Assembly (NCBI RefSeq): GCF_001870905.1 | Contig: NZ_LNDC01000095.1 | Span: 57,201 to 121,200 of the forward strand | DNA from: Geitlerinema sp. PCC 9228 | GTDB taxonomy: Bacteria > Cyanobacteriota > Cyanobacteriia > Cyanobacteriales > PCC-9228 | DNA length: 64,000 nt | Direction: 5' to 3' | Part shown: one piece after another, positions 28,465-37,738 of the stretch | How positions within the stretch are numbered: the stretch's first letter is position 1 | Layout: every line of letters begins with the position of its first letter | The notes under the pieces: generated by a model | Seen by the model: the letters and a program-made list of their open reading frames with translations, nothing else | What the model was told of the DNA's origin: nothing | The model's database searches: none | Made by a program: the position numbers and the translations under genes

Positions 28465-29430
28465 ATGGCTCCTCTCGTTGCCAACTACTATTTAACCTAC
28501 AGATGCAACGCCCGCTGTCATTTTTGCAATATCTGGCAACAACCGGCACCTCCCGAAGCCGATTTGGCAACCATTCGGGATAATTTGCGAGATTTGCGGC
28601 GTTTGGGAGTAAAATATGTAGATTTTACCGGGGGAGAACCCCTGTTGCGGCGGGATGTAGCCGATATTTATGCCCAAGCCAAACAACTGGGTTTTGCCAC
28701 CAGCTTGACCACCAATACCATGCTCTATCCCCAAAAAGCACGAGAAATGCAAGGTTTGGTGGATTTTCTCAATTTTTCCCTCGATGGTGCCGATGCCACC
28801 ACCCACAACCAATCACGGGGAGTGCCGCTATTCAATAAAGTGATTGAATCGGTAAAAATTGCCCGAGATTTGGGGGAATATCCCGTTCTCAACCATACGG
28901 TAACCGCACAAAACTACCAAAATTTGGCAGATGTGGCGACTTTGGCACGGGAGTTGGGGGTGCGGGTTTGGCTCAATCCCGCGTTTACTGCCCACGAATC
29001 CTACGATGCTAGCAAAAATCCCACTGGCGATATTGTAGATGCGATCGCGAACATTGCCCGCAAGTTTCCCAATGTCGGCTACAACCGTGCGGCGTTGGCG
29101 TTTATTCAAGCTGGTGGCAACGATACCGAAAATCCCCGCTGCAAAGCCATCGATGCCGCGATCGCGATTTCCCCAGATAACCAACTGCTGCTACCTTGTT
29201 ACCATTTTGCCCAAGATTCCCTGCCCATCGAAGGCAATCTTTACGATTTGTATCGGCAATCGGCAACTGTGGAAAAACACCGCCAGCTTCAAGGAAAATT
29301 ACCAGTTTGCGAAGGATGCACCATTTGGTGTTCTCTGGTTCCTAGCTTTTTCAAAGGGTTCGATAAATATTGGTTTTTAAATGCCAGCAGCTATATTCGC
29401 GAGTTTTTGGCTCGAAAAATAACTAGCTAA
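28465..29430 (+). CDS. Radical SAM protein with C-terminal Cys-rich domain
   Basis: 321 residues. NYYLTYRCNARCHFCNIW holds the CxxxCxxC motif that binds the SAM-cleaving 4Fe-4S cluster, and DFTGGEPLLRRD is the GGE motif. The C-terminus has more cysteines (NPRCKA, LLPCYHF, VCEGCTIWC), suggesting an auxiliary cluster of the SPASM/twitch kind. ATG 28465 starts just before the conserved core; a TTG at 28399 would add 22 residues, with AAGGGGAG touching it. Reaction and substrate unknown, and no obvious peptide substrate gene is next to it. Confidence 0.8.
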   Translation: MAPLVANYYLTYRCNARCHFCNIWQQPAPPEADLATIRDNLRDLRRLGVKYVDFTGGEPLLRRDVADIYAQAKQLGFATSLTTNTMLYPQKAREMQGLVDFLNFSLDGADATTHNQSRGVPLFNKVIESVKIARDLGEYPVLNHTVTAQNYQNLADVATLARELGVRVWLNPAFTAHESYDASKNPTGDIVDAIANIARKFPNVGYNRAALAFIQAGGNDTENPRCKAIDAAIAISPDNQLLLPCYHFAQDSLPIEGNLYDLYRQSATVEKHRQLQGKLPVCEGCTIWCSLVPSFFKGFDKYWFLNASSYIREFLARKITS

Positions 29431-29486
29431 GTATTTTCATCCCCCATTCCGCAGATTTTGCCTTTGAAATCCCACAATGGGGCAAG

Positions 29487-29634
29487 TGATACCAAATTCG
29501 ATATGAAAAATTGCAATTCTTTGTAGGGGCAATCCCCCTGTGGTTGCCCCCTTTGTAGGGGCAATCCCCCTGTGGTTGCCCCCAATTCACGTGGCGACAC
29601 TTTCGCGGTTTATCTATGTCGGATGCCGTATGAA
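29487..29634. repeat. MITE-like element copy B with a doubled 32-bp unit
   Basis: Begins TGATACCAAATTCGATATG and ends near GTCGGATGCCGTATG, weak inverted ends of the ATACCAAATCC family. Inside, the unit TGTAGGGGCAATCCCC plus CTGTGGTTGCCCCC occurs twice in tandem (29523-29584). Non-coding. Confidence 0.5.
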
Positions 29635-30010
29635 ATTTTTTGGCGACTGGGGATTGATTTTGGGAGAATTTTGACCTATAATCTAAATAATAGGAATAGT
29701 GGCTTTGTTTTGAAAATCGCATCTATTCCCATTATTTAAAAGTGTCTACTAACAAAATACCATATTTGGGGAGATTGTGGAAAAAAATTTCACTTTTTTC
29801 TTTCGTTTCCCAAAGACCAATTAATTACTTGCCCCATGTCGGGGAAAAACCAAATTTTACCTAGAAGTAGCAGGAGAAAACTACAAGGAATTCGGGTCTT
29901 CGCAGCGCGGATGAACCGGAAAAATCAATATCCAGAGTCAATCCAGACTGTGTTTGCCTCTCTATATTTTAGTACAGTGTTCGTATGTTGTCAGCGATCG
30001 CGTTATTCCC

Positions 30011-30038
30011 AAAAAGGGCAAGCACGGGGGATTGCCCT
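30011..30038 (-). terminator. Terminator of the lipoate ligase gene, built from repeat-like sequence
   Basis: On the minus strand GGGCAATCCCCCGTGCTTGCCC followed by TTTTT: a 6-bp GGGCAA/TTGCCC stem and U-run that starts at the stop codon. The arm resembles the GGGGCAATCCCC core of the MITE-like repeats. Confidence 0.6.
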
Positions 30039-30822
30039 ACCGGTCGAATTGCGTTTGCCATTGGAAAATTTCCACCCATTCTGATTCTGATAAAGGTTGC
30101 GTCACCAATTCTATACCAAAAGAACGGGCAGCGGCTGATGTTAGTGCGTCGATAACGATCGCGATCGCATTCTCAAAACTTTTCGATTTCAGAGATTCGG
30201 CATGAGAAACGATAAATTTCCAATCAGGAAGCGAAGCAATAGCATCTTGTCCAAAAACTTCTGCAAATAACTCTTTATCGGGATTTAACAGCATGGAACC
30301 GTGCTGCAAAACCGATGTTTCCTTGCGCACCTGGGCACTGCCAATAAATTTAGCGCCGTTTTCCAATACCAAATCGGCACCCGTACTGGTGGCAAAACAG
30401 TTATCGTTGCGAATGTAATTGCGCCCTGCTTGTCCGTATTCTAAAGATACACCAAGCGATCGCCAACCAGCTATCAAAAACTCACAAAGATGCTGGTAAA
30501 TTTCCATAGTTTTGCCTTCCATACTGGGAACAGCAACAGCATAGGTTAAATCACCCTGATGCAAAACAGCACGACCGCCGGTGGGTCGCCGCACGCTATC
30601 CAAAGGAATCCCTTCATAAAGAATATCGTTCCACGCTCGATCCCAATACCGTTGGTGGTATCCCAAAGAAATCGTCGGTGGATACCAGGTATAAAACCGC
30701 AGCGTCGGCATGCTACTACCCTGAATTTGCTGCTGCAAAAGCCACCGGTCAATTGCCATTTGCACCTGACCGGAGGCTTTCAACCAAGGAATCAAACGCC
30801 AAACAGAGGGTTTTTGCGCCAT
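30037..30822 (-). CDS. Lipoate-protein ligase A family protein
   Basis: 261 residues of the BPL/LplA/LipB fold. RRPTGGRAVLHQGDLTYAVAVP is the lipoyl/biotinyl binding loop; GADLVLENGAKFIGSAQVRKETSVLQHGSMLL follows, with the conserved Lys in NGAKFIGSAQ. Likely attaches lipoyl or octanoyl groups to E2 or GcvH proteins; lpdA, the E3 partner, is 6 kb away. The C-terminal accessory domain of E. coli LplA is absent, as in many cyanobacterial forms. It starts 9 nt after the ybjN-type gene stop and probably shares its transcript. Confidence 0.85.
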   Translation of the reverse strand: MAQKPSVWRLIPWLKASGQVQMAIDRWLLQQQIQGSSMPTLRFYTWYPPTISLGYHQRYWDRAWNDILYEGIPLDSVRRPTGGRAVLHQGDLTYAVAVPSMEGKTMEIYQHLCEFLIAGWRSLGVSLEYGQAGRNYIRNDNCFATSTGADLVLENGAKFIGSAQVRKETSVLQHGSMLLNPDKELFAEVFGQDAIASLPDWKFIVSHAESLKSKSFENAIAIVIDALTSAAARSFGIELVTQPLSESEWVEIFQWQTQFDR

Positions 30823-30831
30823 GAAACAGAT

Positions 30832-31311
30832 TTACGCTTTGCCAAATTCTTCTTGCAGTGGTTCGTCCATGTCGTCGGCAATGGTGGCTACAATGGTAAT
30901 TGCCCGAGAAATTTCTCCCGGATTCAAATCGGCAACTGTGCGAGACGACAAGACAACAATTTGATTGTCAAACAGAGCGTAACAAGCTTCTAAAGTACTC
31001 GACCAGTTTAGCTCCAACAAGCGACGAAACAGTTCGGCTTCTTTGTTGGCAGGCAACGTCAAAACCGGAGACCAAACGCTGAGAACATCTTCTTCCGTTT
31101 CGCCGGTCAGTCGCACGTATACTTCTACAGTACCGTATTTAAATTTCCAGGCATGGTCGCCGCTTTCGCTTTGACCTGTCATGTATTTTTGGTCGGCTGC
31201 CATGCTGGCAATGACGGTTTCGATTTCGTCTACGTAGTTGACGACTTCCAATTCTTCGTTCAAATTTTCGTCGTCATACATGTTGGTGGAAGTTTCCTGC
31301 GCGCTTGCCAT
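30832..31311 (-). CDS. YbjN-domain protein
   Basis: 159 residues. An acidic N-terminus precedes a YbjN-type alpha/beta domain (WKFKYGTVEVYVRLTGE, LLELNWSSTLEACYALFDNQIVVLSSRTVADLNPGEISRAI), a fold similar to type III secretion chaperones. Cytoplasmic; the role in cyanobacteria is not defined. ATG 31311 has GGGAG at 4 nt. First gene of a two-gene unit with the lipoate ligase. Confidence 0.8.
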   Translation of the reverse strand: MASAQETSTNMYDDENLNEELEVVNYVDEIETVIASMAADQKYMTGQSESGDHAWKFKYGTVEVYVRLTGETEEDVLSVWSPVLTLPANKEAELFRRLLELNWSSTLEACYALFDNQIVVLSSRTVADLNPGEISRAITIVATIADDMDEPLQEEFGKA

Positions 31312-31483
31312 AAATCTCCCCTCTTTTATAGAGTTTTCGTACCTATAGTTTATCTGGTCTCAGATGGTTAACGAGCAACGGTGTGCCAACAGCCAGCTTG
31401 TGAGCAATTTCTAGACTGTAACCGGCTGGGTGCCTATTTTACCCAGATTGTAGCAATCTTCTCCTGGATTTTTCGGTCAATCT

Positions 31484-31747
31484 TCAAATTTTCCTTAGAT
31501 ATTGCCTATTGATGGAAACTGTGGGGATTTCGGATGGAAAAATATCTTTATGTTTATAGATGCTCCCAAAAAACAAGGGAAGGAAACTGCTGCTTCCTTC
31601 CCTGTCTTTCCTTTGCGGATTGTGCGATTTTAGCTTTTGCGCCAGCATTTTATATTTTTTCTTGAGTTGCTTGGCTCTGGCGGTGCCTTTGCGACCTTTG
31701 TGGTTCCTACCTTGCCGGCGAGGAGATTCCCAGCTTTTAAGCCTCAT
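31484..31747 (-). CDS. Possible small basic protein downstream of tRNA-Leu
   Basis: 87 codons, starting MRLKSWESPRRQGRNHKGRK; very rich in Lys and Arg for the first 50 residues. GGAG lies 11 nt before the ATG. A strong terminator hairpin (31562-31606) sits inside the frame, so only about 47 codons would be on the main transcript. I recognise no family. It could be a real short basic protein whose true end differs, or chance coding in the tRNA trailer. Confidence 0.3.
   Translation of the reverse strand: MRLKSWESPRRQGRNHKGRKGTARAKQLKKKYKMLAQKLKSHNPQRKDREGSSSFLPLFFGSIYKHKDIFPSEIPTVSINRQYLRKI
31562..31606 (-). terminator. Rho-independent terminator, tRNA-Leu(CAA) unit
   Basis: On the minus strand AGGGAAGGAA, loop GCAGCAGT, TTCCTTCCCT, then TGTTTTTT. 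A 10-bp stem with a U-rich tract, about 200 nt past the tRNA 3' end. Confidence 0.65.
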
Positions 31748-31802
31748 TTGATGTTTTTCTCCTTTACAGAGAAATTTTTGGTTTTTAGATTGGGTAGACT
31801 GA

Positions 31803-31886
31803 TGGGCGAAGAGAGATTCGAACTCTCACGGCCGTAAGGCCACTACATTTTGAGTGTAGCGCGTCTACCAGTTTCGCCATTCGCCC
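31803..31886 (-). tRNA. tRNA-Leu(CAA)
   Basis: 84 nt with a long variable arm. On the minus strand GGGCGAA pairs with TTCGCCC as the acceptor stem, with discriminator A; anticodon stem CTACA/TGTAG encloses CTCAAAA, anticodon CAA (reads UUG). T-arm GAGAGTTCGAATCTCTC is intact. CCA is not encoded. Confidence 0.95.
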
Positions 31887-31962
31887 ATTTATCCTTCTGG
31901 ATTTCCTATTCTAGAGGATGGAGCTGCTAAATCGCAACCCCCTGTGCCAATTTTTTTTCGAT

Positions 31963-32817
31963 TCAACGATAAGATTTGAGCAGGGAAAGATAGGTAGGAC
32001 TTTCCGACCAGCGTTGAATTTCCCGGGCGCGCAAAACGGGCACTGGGTGGGTAAGCTGGGAAGCGTGCATTTCCTTGAGCATGGCACCCAGTTCGCTGCG
32101 GTCGATGTCGTCGTAAGCTCTTGCTTGGGCAATGAAGGCATCCAAATTCAGCTGCTGCGATAAGCTGGGAGAACCACCGGCGAGTTTCATTAACACCGAC
32201 ATGACGGTGCGCGGGTTTTGGGTAGCTAGCAACGCCGAGCGATCGCAGGTAAATTCAGCACAGCGCAACCACGCTAAAATTTGTTCTTGCATTCCTTCTG
32301 CCAGCAAAGCGCCCCAATTGGGCAGTTGATTGGCTGCCAATACCAGCAAATTGGCGAGGGTTAAAAATACCCCATGTTCGCATTTTAAATGACCCAGCTC
32401 GTGGGCAATGACAGCTTGGATTTCTGCTGGGGTGAGCATTTCCATGAGGGAGGTGTGCAACACCACAAATGGCTTTTTCCCGCGCATGGCAAAGGTATAG
32501 GCGTTGGGAGCGGGGTGTTGCTTGACGTATAAGTTGGGGGGTTCTAAATCCAAGCAAGCACAAGCATCCAACAGTAAATTGTGCAGGTGGGGCAGTTGTT
32601 GCTCGCCGACCAAGATGCTAGAAGCAATATTATCTAAATAGAAATATTCTTCTCCCACCGAGCCCAGCAAACTACGCACTAGCCAATCGATGCCGGGAAT
32701 TTGGCTCATGGCTTGGGTAGCTTCCAAATCCAAGGGGTGGCGAAATCGATGGGCTTTTAACCCCACCAGCTGAATTTTTTCTGTAGGCATATTTGTAGAC
32801 ATTTCCTGCGCCGGCAT
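31963..32817 (-). CDS. M48 family metalloprotease
   Basis: 284 residues. HELGH at residues 139-143 is the HExxH zinc site (AVIAHELGHLKCEHG) and the later Glu in RCAEFTCDRSALLA is the third ligand. One or two hydrophobic stretches (LTLANLLVLAANQLP) may touch the membrane. ATG 32817 is chosen because AGAGG precedes it by 8 nt; the frame is open from 32847, and a later ATG (MPTEKIQ) is also possible. M48 proteases act in membrane-protein quality control; the target here is unknown. Confidence 0.85.
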   Translation of the reverse strand: MPAQEMSTNMPTEKIQLVGLKAHRFRHPLDLEATQAMSQIPGIDWLVRSLLGSVGEEYFYLDNIASSILVGEQQLPHLHNLLLDACACLDLEPPNLYVKQHPAPNAYTFAMRGKKPFVVLHTSLMEMLTPAEIQAVIAHELGHLKCEHGVFLTLANLLVLAANQLPNWGALLAEGMQEQILAWLRCAEFTCDRSALLATQNPRTVMSVLMKLAGGSPSLSQQLNLDAFIAQARAYDDIDRSELGAMLKEMHASQLTHPVPVLRAREIQRWSESPTYLSLLKSYR

Positions 32818-32933
32818 AGCGATCGCCTCTTTACGAGTCACCATCAAACCAGGTAGAGGAAGAAGTGGGTGGTTCGCTCCCCTAGTTGTGCTTCTTCCCT
32901 GTTCCTACCTTTCTATTGTAGTGGCGTTGTTAG

Positions 32934-34316
32934 CTAAGTGGCAGCTACATCCGTTTGCACCAACCCAGCGCGATCGCTGCTATCTTCGCTTTGGCGTTTC
33001 ATTTGGGCACCGATTTGTTTCAATTTCCCTTCCAAGTTATCGTACCCTCGGTCTAGATGGTGTAAGCCGCGCAACAGGGTTTTGCCTTCTGCTGCCAATC
33101 CTGCCAGCACCAAAGCCGCTGAGGCTCGCAAATCCGTTGCCGTTACGGGGGCACCAGAAAGTTGCGGGACACCGGTAACAATGGCAATATTGCCTTTAAT
33201 GCGAATATCGGCCCCCATACGTTTTAATTCCGCTACATGGCGCAACCGATTTTCAAAAACTGTTTCCGCGATCGCGCTGCTACCGTTGCTCAAAGAGAGC
33301 AAAGCCATAAATTGCGCTTGCATATCGGTAGGGAATCCCGGATAGGGTAAGGTTTCAATATCGGTGGCTTGCAAGGCGTCGCTGGCGTGCAGCTGCAAAA
33401 AGTTCGGGGTTGGTCGTTCGATATGCACGCCCATGGTTTGCAGTTTGGAAATGACCGCTCCCAAATGTTCCGGAATTACTGGCGATAGTTGCAAGTTAGA
33501 TCTGGTAATGGCACCGGCGACCAACAAGGTTCCTGCTTCAATGCGATCGGGAATTACCGTGTATTCCACACCGTGCAGTTGGGGAACACCGCTAACGATC
33601 AGGGTTTTGGTTCCAGCACCACGGATGCGCGCTCCCATGGCACGGCAGAAGTTAGCCAAATCCTCCACTTCCGGTTCTTGGGCGGCATTTTCGATGATGG
33701 TTTCTCCTTCTGCTAGGGTGGCTGCCATCATCAAGGTCTCGGTTGCCCCAACGCTGGGATAATCCAAATAAATTTTGGCACCTTGCAGCCGCTGGCGGGA
33801 ACCGGGAATGGCGGCATGCACCATACCATGTTTGATATGAACTTCTGCCCCCATGGCTTGCAAGCCACGTACGTGGAAATCCACTGGACGGGCACCAATG
33901 GCACATCCTCCTGGCAAGGGGACTTGAGCTACACCTACCCGTGCTAGCAGCGGACCGATAATGAAAAAGCTGGCTCGCAGTCGGTTGACTAGTTCGTAGG
34001 GCGCTTGGAACTGAGTGATGTGACGAGCGTCGATGTCTAAGGCGTCTCCACTTTGGTGAATTTTGACGCCTAATGAGGTGAGGACTTCCCCCATACGTGC
34101 GGCGTCTAACAGGGAGGGAACGTTGTGCAAGCGACATGGTTGGGGACACAGAAGCGTACCTGCCATAATAGCGAGAGCGGCATTTTTAGCCCCGCTAATG
34201 CGAACGTGGCCCTCGAGAGTAGACTGACCCCATATTTCCAGAACCGATGTGTCTGGTTGTGGTGGGGGAAGCTGGTTAGCCGAGGTATTTTCAGGGGTAA
34301 TGGTTCTATCCTCCAA
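32934..34316 (-). CDS. murA: UDP-N-acetylglucosamine 1-carboxyvinyltransferase
   Basis: 460 residues. First committed step of peptidoglycan synthesis: transfers enolpyruvate from PEP to UDP-GlcNAc in the cytoplasm. Seen: [14 protein letters not shown] (substrate binding), the catalytic Cys in [13 protein letters not shown] (fosfomycin target), and the C-terminal HHLDRGYDN. No ATG or GTG is found before the conserved core. The frame opens with TTG 34316, while GGAGG overlaps its second codons and would place a start at an ATT (34301). The true start is therefore uncertain by five codons. Confidence 0.95.
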   Translation of the reverse strand: MEDRTITPENTSANQLPPPQPDTSVLEIWGQSTLEGHVRISGAKNAALAIMAGTLLCPQPCRLHNVPSLLDAARMGEVLTSLGVKIHQSGDALDIDARHITQFQAPYELVNRLRASFFIIGPLLARVGVAQVPLPGGCAIGARPVDFHVRGLQAMGAEVHIKHGMVHAAIPGSRQRLQGAKIYLDYPSVGATETLMMAATLAEGETIIENAAQEPEVEDLANFCRAMGARIRGAGTKTLIVSGVPQLHGVEYTVIPDRIEAGTLLVAGAITRSNLQLSPVIPEHLGAVISKLQTMGVHIERPTPNFLQLHASDALQATDIETLPYPGFPTDMQAQFMALLSLSNGSSAIAETVFENRLRHVAELKRMGADIRIKGNIAIVTGVPQLSGAPVTATDLRASAALVLAGLAAEGKTLLRGLHHLDRGYDNLEGKLKQIGAQMKRQSEDSSDRAGLVQTDVAAT

Positions 34317-34546
34317 CGTGGGTTTAACAAGCGAAGCCGTACACTAGGTGCGGAATTTGGTTTTGATTGTACCCAAAAGATACGCCAAATTTAGGTGTAT
34401 TTTCCGGAAAACTACCATGCGCACCCAGAATCTCGCCGTTGCTTTTCGCGATTGGCTACGTTGAGAAAATTCATTTCTGGGCTTGGGTGTTGACAAAGTT
34501 GAGCGTTTTATAGAAAATATAATGATGGACTGGACGGTAAAAATAA

Positions 34547-34630
34547 GCGGAACTGGCGGAATTGGTAGACGCGCTAGATTCAGGTTCTAGTGTTCGCAAG
34601 AACTTCCGGGTTCAAGTCCCGGGTTCCGCA
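34547..34630 (+). tRNA. tRNA-Leu(CAG)
   Basis: 84 nt. GCGGAAC pairs with GTTCCGC as the acceptor stem, discriminator A. The anticodon stem CTAGA/TCTAG encloses TTCAGGT, anticodon CAG (reads CUG). Long variable arm TGTTCGCAAGAACT and T-arm CCGGGTTCAAGTCCCGG are as expected for class II tRNA. Confidence 0.95.
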
Positions 34631-34698
34631 TTCTAGCCCCTGGCTGGGGAACATGGTTCTAGAAGATCGTTTTTTTGACAAGGTGGCGACGCGCGCCT

Positions 34699-35484
34699 AT
34701 GCTATCGAGCCTGCAAAATCCCTTGGTCAAACAAATGCGCAAGTTACAGCAACCCAAGGGTCGCCGGCAGCAGGGGTGGTTTTTGTTGGAAGGCACCCAT
34801 TTGCTCCAGGAAGCGATCGCGTTTCGCTATCCTTTGGCGGTGGTGTGTGCGACGGCGCAGTGGCAGGAAAATCACCCGCATCTGTGGCAGCAACTGGTGG
34901 CTGGAACGGCGCGGGTGGAGACGGTTTCGGAGGCGGTTCTCGAAGCGATCGCGACCACCGTCCATCCCGACGGCATTGTTGCTGCTGCTTCCCCCAAATA
35001 TCGACCCATGGCTACCTTACCGATTCCTGGTATAGGGGTGGTACTGGAAACCATTCAAGACCCTGGCAATTTGGGGACCATCATTCGTACTGCTGCTGCC
35101 ACCGAAGCTGCCGGCCTTTGGTTGAGTGGCGATAGCGTTGACTGCGAACATCCCAAAGTTTTGCGCGCCACCGCCGGTCAGTGGTTTCGTTTGCCCATGC
35201 GTGTCAGCGAGAATTTGGTGGAAACCCTCCAATCGGCCAGACAGCAAGGCATGCAAATTGTGGCTACCACCGCGGGTGCCAAGCATACTTACTGGGAAAT
35301 TGACTATACACAGCCCACTTTGGTACTTTTGGGCAACGAAGGGGCAGGATTGTCTGCCGAACTGCAAGCGATCGCCCACTGGCAGGTAAAAATTCCCCTA
35401 TCTGCCGCTGTGGAATCTCTAAACGTTGCGATCGCCACTGCCCTAATTTTGTATGAAGGAAAGCGACAAAAACAGAACCGCTAA
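34699..35484 (+). CDS. TrmH/SpoU-family RNA 2'-O-methyltransferase
   Basis: 261 residues. An N-terminal substrate-binding domain (SSLQNPLVKQMRKLQ, FLLEGTHLLQEAI) is followed by the knotted SPOUT domain with motif 1 QDPGNLGTIIRTA, motif 2 LVLLGNEGAGL and motif 3 IPLSAAVESLNVAIATA. Methylates ribose in rRNA or tRNA; the target base is not predictable. ATG 34699 starts 68 nt after tRNA-Leu(CAG); TTG 34675 in frame is an alternative. Confidence 0.88.
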   Translation: MLSSLQNPLVKQMRKLQQPKGRRQQGWFLLEGTHLLQEAIAFRYPLAVVCATAQWQENHPHLWQQLVAGTARVETVSEAVLEAIATTVHPDGIVAAASPKYRPMATLPIPGIGVVLETIQDPGNLGTIIRTAAATEAAGLWLSGDSVDCEHPKVLRATAGQWFRLPMRVSENLVETLQSARQQGMQIVATTAGAKHTYWEIDYTQPTLVLLGNEGAGLSAELQAIAHWQVKIPLSAAVESLNVAIATALILYEGKRQKQNR

Positions 35485-35599
35485 CCAACGGTCCCCCCAG
35501 AAAAAATCAATTTTTTTTTAATTTCATTGCTACCTTCTCGCTGCCATATTGATAGATTGTTGGTTGCTACCGACAAGTGGCAAGAAAGCGGGAAACCAA

Positions 35600-35890
35600 T
35601 CATTCTTGCCCCTGCCTCAAAGAACGCATATACGCATCAATATCAGCGGCTGCCTCTTCCAAAGCCTGCAAACTAAACTCCGCTGTTTCCGGTTGGTCAG
35701 AATCCTCTGGTATCGGGGAATCAAAAGCTTCCGAAGCCGACGGATCTTCGGGGTCGCTGTCTTCTGGTTCTTGGCAGCCTAACTGATATTCCAGTTGGTC
35801 GAGGGACTGCCGAAATTCATCTTCAGCAGTCCGACGCGTATAGGAATTCTCTGGGAATTCGCCATCATAACGATCTTCTGGTATAGCCAT
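35600..35890 (-). CDS. Acidic hypothetical protein
   Basis: 96 residues from ATG 35890 (MAIPEDRYDGEFPENSY). Very acidic, with a low-complexity middle (EPEDSDPEDPSASEAFDS) and a helical C-terminus (LQALEEAAADIDAYMRSLRQ). Resembles small uncharacterised cyanobacterial proteins, but I cannot name a family. No membrane segment. It converges on trmH, with 115 nt between the stop codons. Confidence 0.55.
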   Translation of the reverse strand: MAIPEDRYDGEFPENSYTRRTAEDEFRQSLDQLEYQLGCQEPEDSDPEDPSASEAFDSPIPEDSDQPETAEFSLQALEEAAADIDAYMRSLRQGQE

Positions 35891-36187
35891 AAAGCAAATG
35901 CGTCCAGCTTTATAATTGCTGCTTCTATTATTGTAAGGTTTCCACAAATTGAAGAATTAGCGACAAAAAATCAGTTGATATGCAAAGATTTGTTTCCCAC
36001 TAGTGCAATTCTATAGCAATTGAGAGACTTCCTGGTCCAGTATTCCCACAATCAATCGTTGTTTGTGTATCCATGGAAACAACATGGTAGAATAAGCGGA
36101 AATTCCCTTCCGATTCCCCGGTAAAAAGCGCGATCGCGTTGGGGAAGGGAAGAAAAAGGGGCAGCAGCGCGTTACGAGGAGATTGCC

Positions 36188-37615
36188 GTGACTTTTGATT
36201 ACGACCTTGTCATTATTGGAGCTGGCGTAGGCGGCCATGGTGCTGCCTTGCATGCTGTGGAGTGCGGTTTGAAGACCGCCGTTGTAGAAGCAGCAGAAAT
36301 GGGAGGAACTTGCGTCAACCGTGGATGCGTGCCCTCCAAAGCTTTGCTCTCCGCATCCGGTCGCGTACGAGAATTACAAGATGCCCAGCACATGCAAGAA
36401 TTGGGCATTCAAGTAGGTCATGTTAGCTTCGACCGTCAAGCAATCGCGGACCACGCTCAAAATTTAGCCGGTAAAATTCGCGGCGATTTAAGCAAAAGTT
36501 TGGAACGCCTGGGCGTTGATGTAATTCGCGGACGGGGGCAAGTGACCGGCGAACAGCAAGTAACGGTGGCTACCCAATCAGGCGATCGCACCGTGAGCGC
36601 TCGGGATATTATTTTAGCCACGGGGTCGATTCCGTTCGTACCTCCGGGGATTGAGTTGGACGGCAAAACGGTCTTTACCAGCGACCAGGCCTTGAAATTG
36701 GAATGGCTGCCTTCCTGGATTGCAATTATTGGCAGCGGTTACATCGGTTTGGAGTTTGCCGATATTTATACCGCTTTGGGCTCGGAAATTACCATGGTAG
36801 AAGCCCTGGACCGCCTCATGCCTACTTTTGACCCCGATATTGCCAAACATGCCCAGCGCGTTTTAATCAAACCGAGAGATATTGAAACCCGCGTTGCCAA
36901 ACTCGCCAAAAAAGTCACCCCCGGGTCGCCGGTGGCGATCGAATTGGCAGATGCACAAACCAAAGAAGTGGAAGAGGTATTGGAAGTAGACGCCTGTTTG
37001 GTGGCTACCGGTCGCCTGCCCGATACCAAGGATTTGGGATTGGAATCGGTGGGTGTAGAAACGGACAAGCGCGGTTTTATTCCAGTGAACGATTATTTGG
37101 GCGTGGTGAACAATGGCGAAACCGTTCCCCATTTATGGGCGATTGGGGATGCCACGGGGAAAATGATGCTGGCTCATACGGCTTCTTCCCAAGGGGTAGC
37201 GGTGGTAGAAACCATTTGCGGTCGCGATCGCACAGTGGACTATCGCAGCATTCCCGCAGCCGCCTTTACCCACCCCGAAATTGGGTTTGTGGGACTGACC
37301 GAACCCGATGCCAAAGAGGTGGGCAAAACGGAAGGATTTGACGTGGGGTCGGTGCGTTCTTATTTTCGGGCCAATTCCAAAGCTTTGGCGGATGGTGATG
37401 CTGAAGGGTTGGCGAAATTGATTTATCGTAAAGATACGGGGGAAGTGCTGGGTGCCCACATTGTCGGTCCCCATGCTTCCGATTTGATTCAAGAAGCCGC
37501 CCACGCGATCGCCAACCGCCAATCGGTGAAAGACTTGGCCTTTTTGGTACATACCCATCCCACGCTTTCGGAAGTGTTGGATGAGGCTTACAAACGGGCG
37601 CGGGCCAGCTTGTAG
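36188..37615 (+). CDS. lpdA: Dihydrolipoyl dehydrogenase (E3)
   Basis: 475 residues. FAD-binding [13 protein letters not shown] at the N-terminus, the redox-active disulfide in [16 protein letters not shown], a central NAD-binding segment [15 protein letters not shown], and the C-terminal [10 protein letters not shown] with the catalytic His-Glu pair. It reoxidises dihydrolipoamide in pyruvate dehydrogenase and the glycine cleavage system. GTG start with GAGGAG 7 nt upstream. The length and start match cyanobacterial E3 proteins. Confidence 0.95.
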   Translation: MTFDYDLVIIGAGVGGHGAALHAVECGLKTAVVEAAEMGGTCVNRGCVPSKALLSASGRVRELQDAQHMQELGIQVGHVSFDRQAIADHAQNLAGKIRGDLSKSLERLGVDVIRGRGQVTGEQQVTVATQSGDRTVSARDIILATGSIPFVPPGIELDGKTVFTSDQALKLEWLPSWIAIIGSGYIGLEFADIYTALGSEITMVEALDRLMPTFDPDIAKHAQRVLIKPRDIETRVAKLAKKVTPGSPVAIELADAQTKEVEEVLEVDACLVATGRLPDTKDLGLESVGVETDKRGFIPVNDYLGVVNNGETVPHLWAIGDATGKMMLAHTASSQGVAVVETICGRDRTVDYRSIPAAAFTHPEIGFVGLTEPDAKEVGKTEGFDVGSVRSYFRANSKALADGDAEGLAKLIYRKDTGEVLGAHIVGPHASDLIQEAAHAIANRQSVKDLAFLVHTHPTLSEVLDEAYKRARASL

Positions 37616-37738
37616 GCTTGTTCGTTGGGAAGCGATCGCGGCTATAGCCGTTCGGCAGAGGGAGGATCCCAAAGAACGGGGATTTCTCCCAGGTACCTAC
37701 TCTTTTTATGGTTAACTCTTTTGAGAACGCAAATAAAA

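Noticed and set aside
29974..29990. LexA-like box AGTACAGTGTTCG
   Set aside because: The half-site spacing is one base short of the cyanobacterial LexA consensus as I remember it, and no SOS gene follows.
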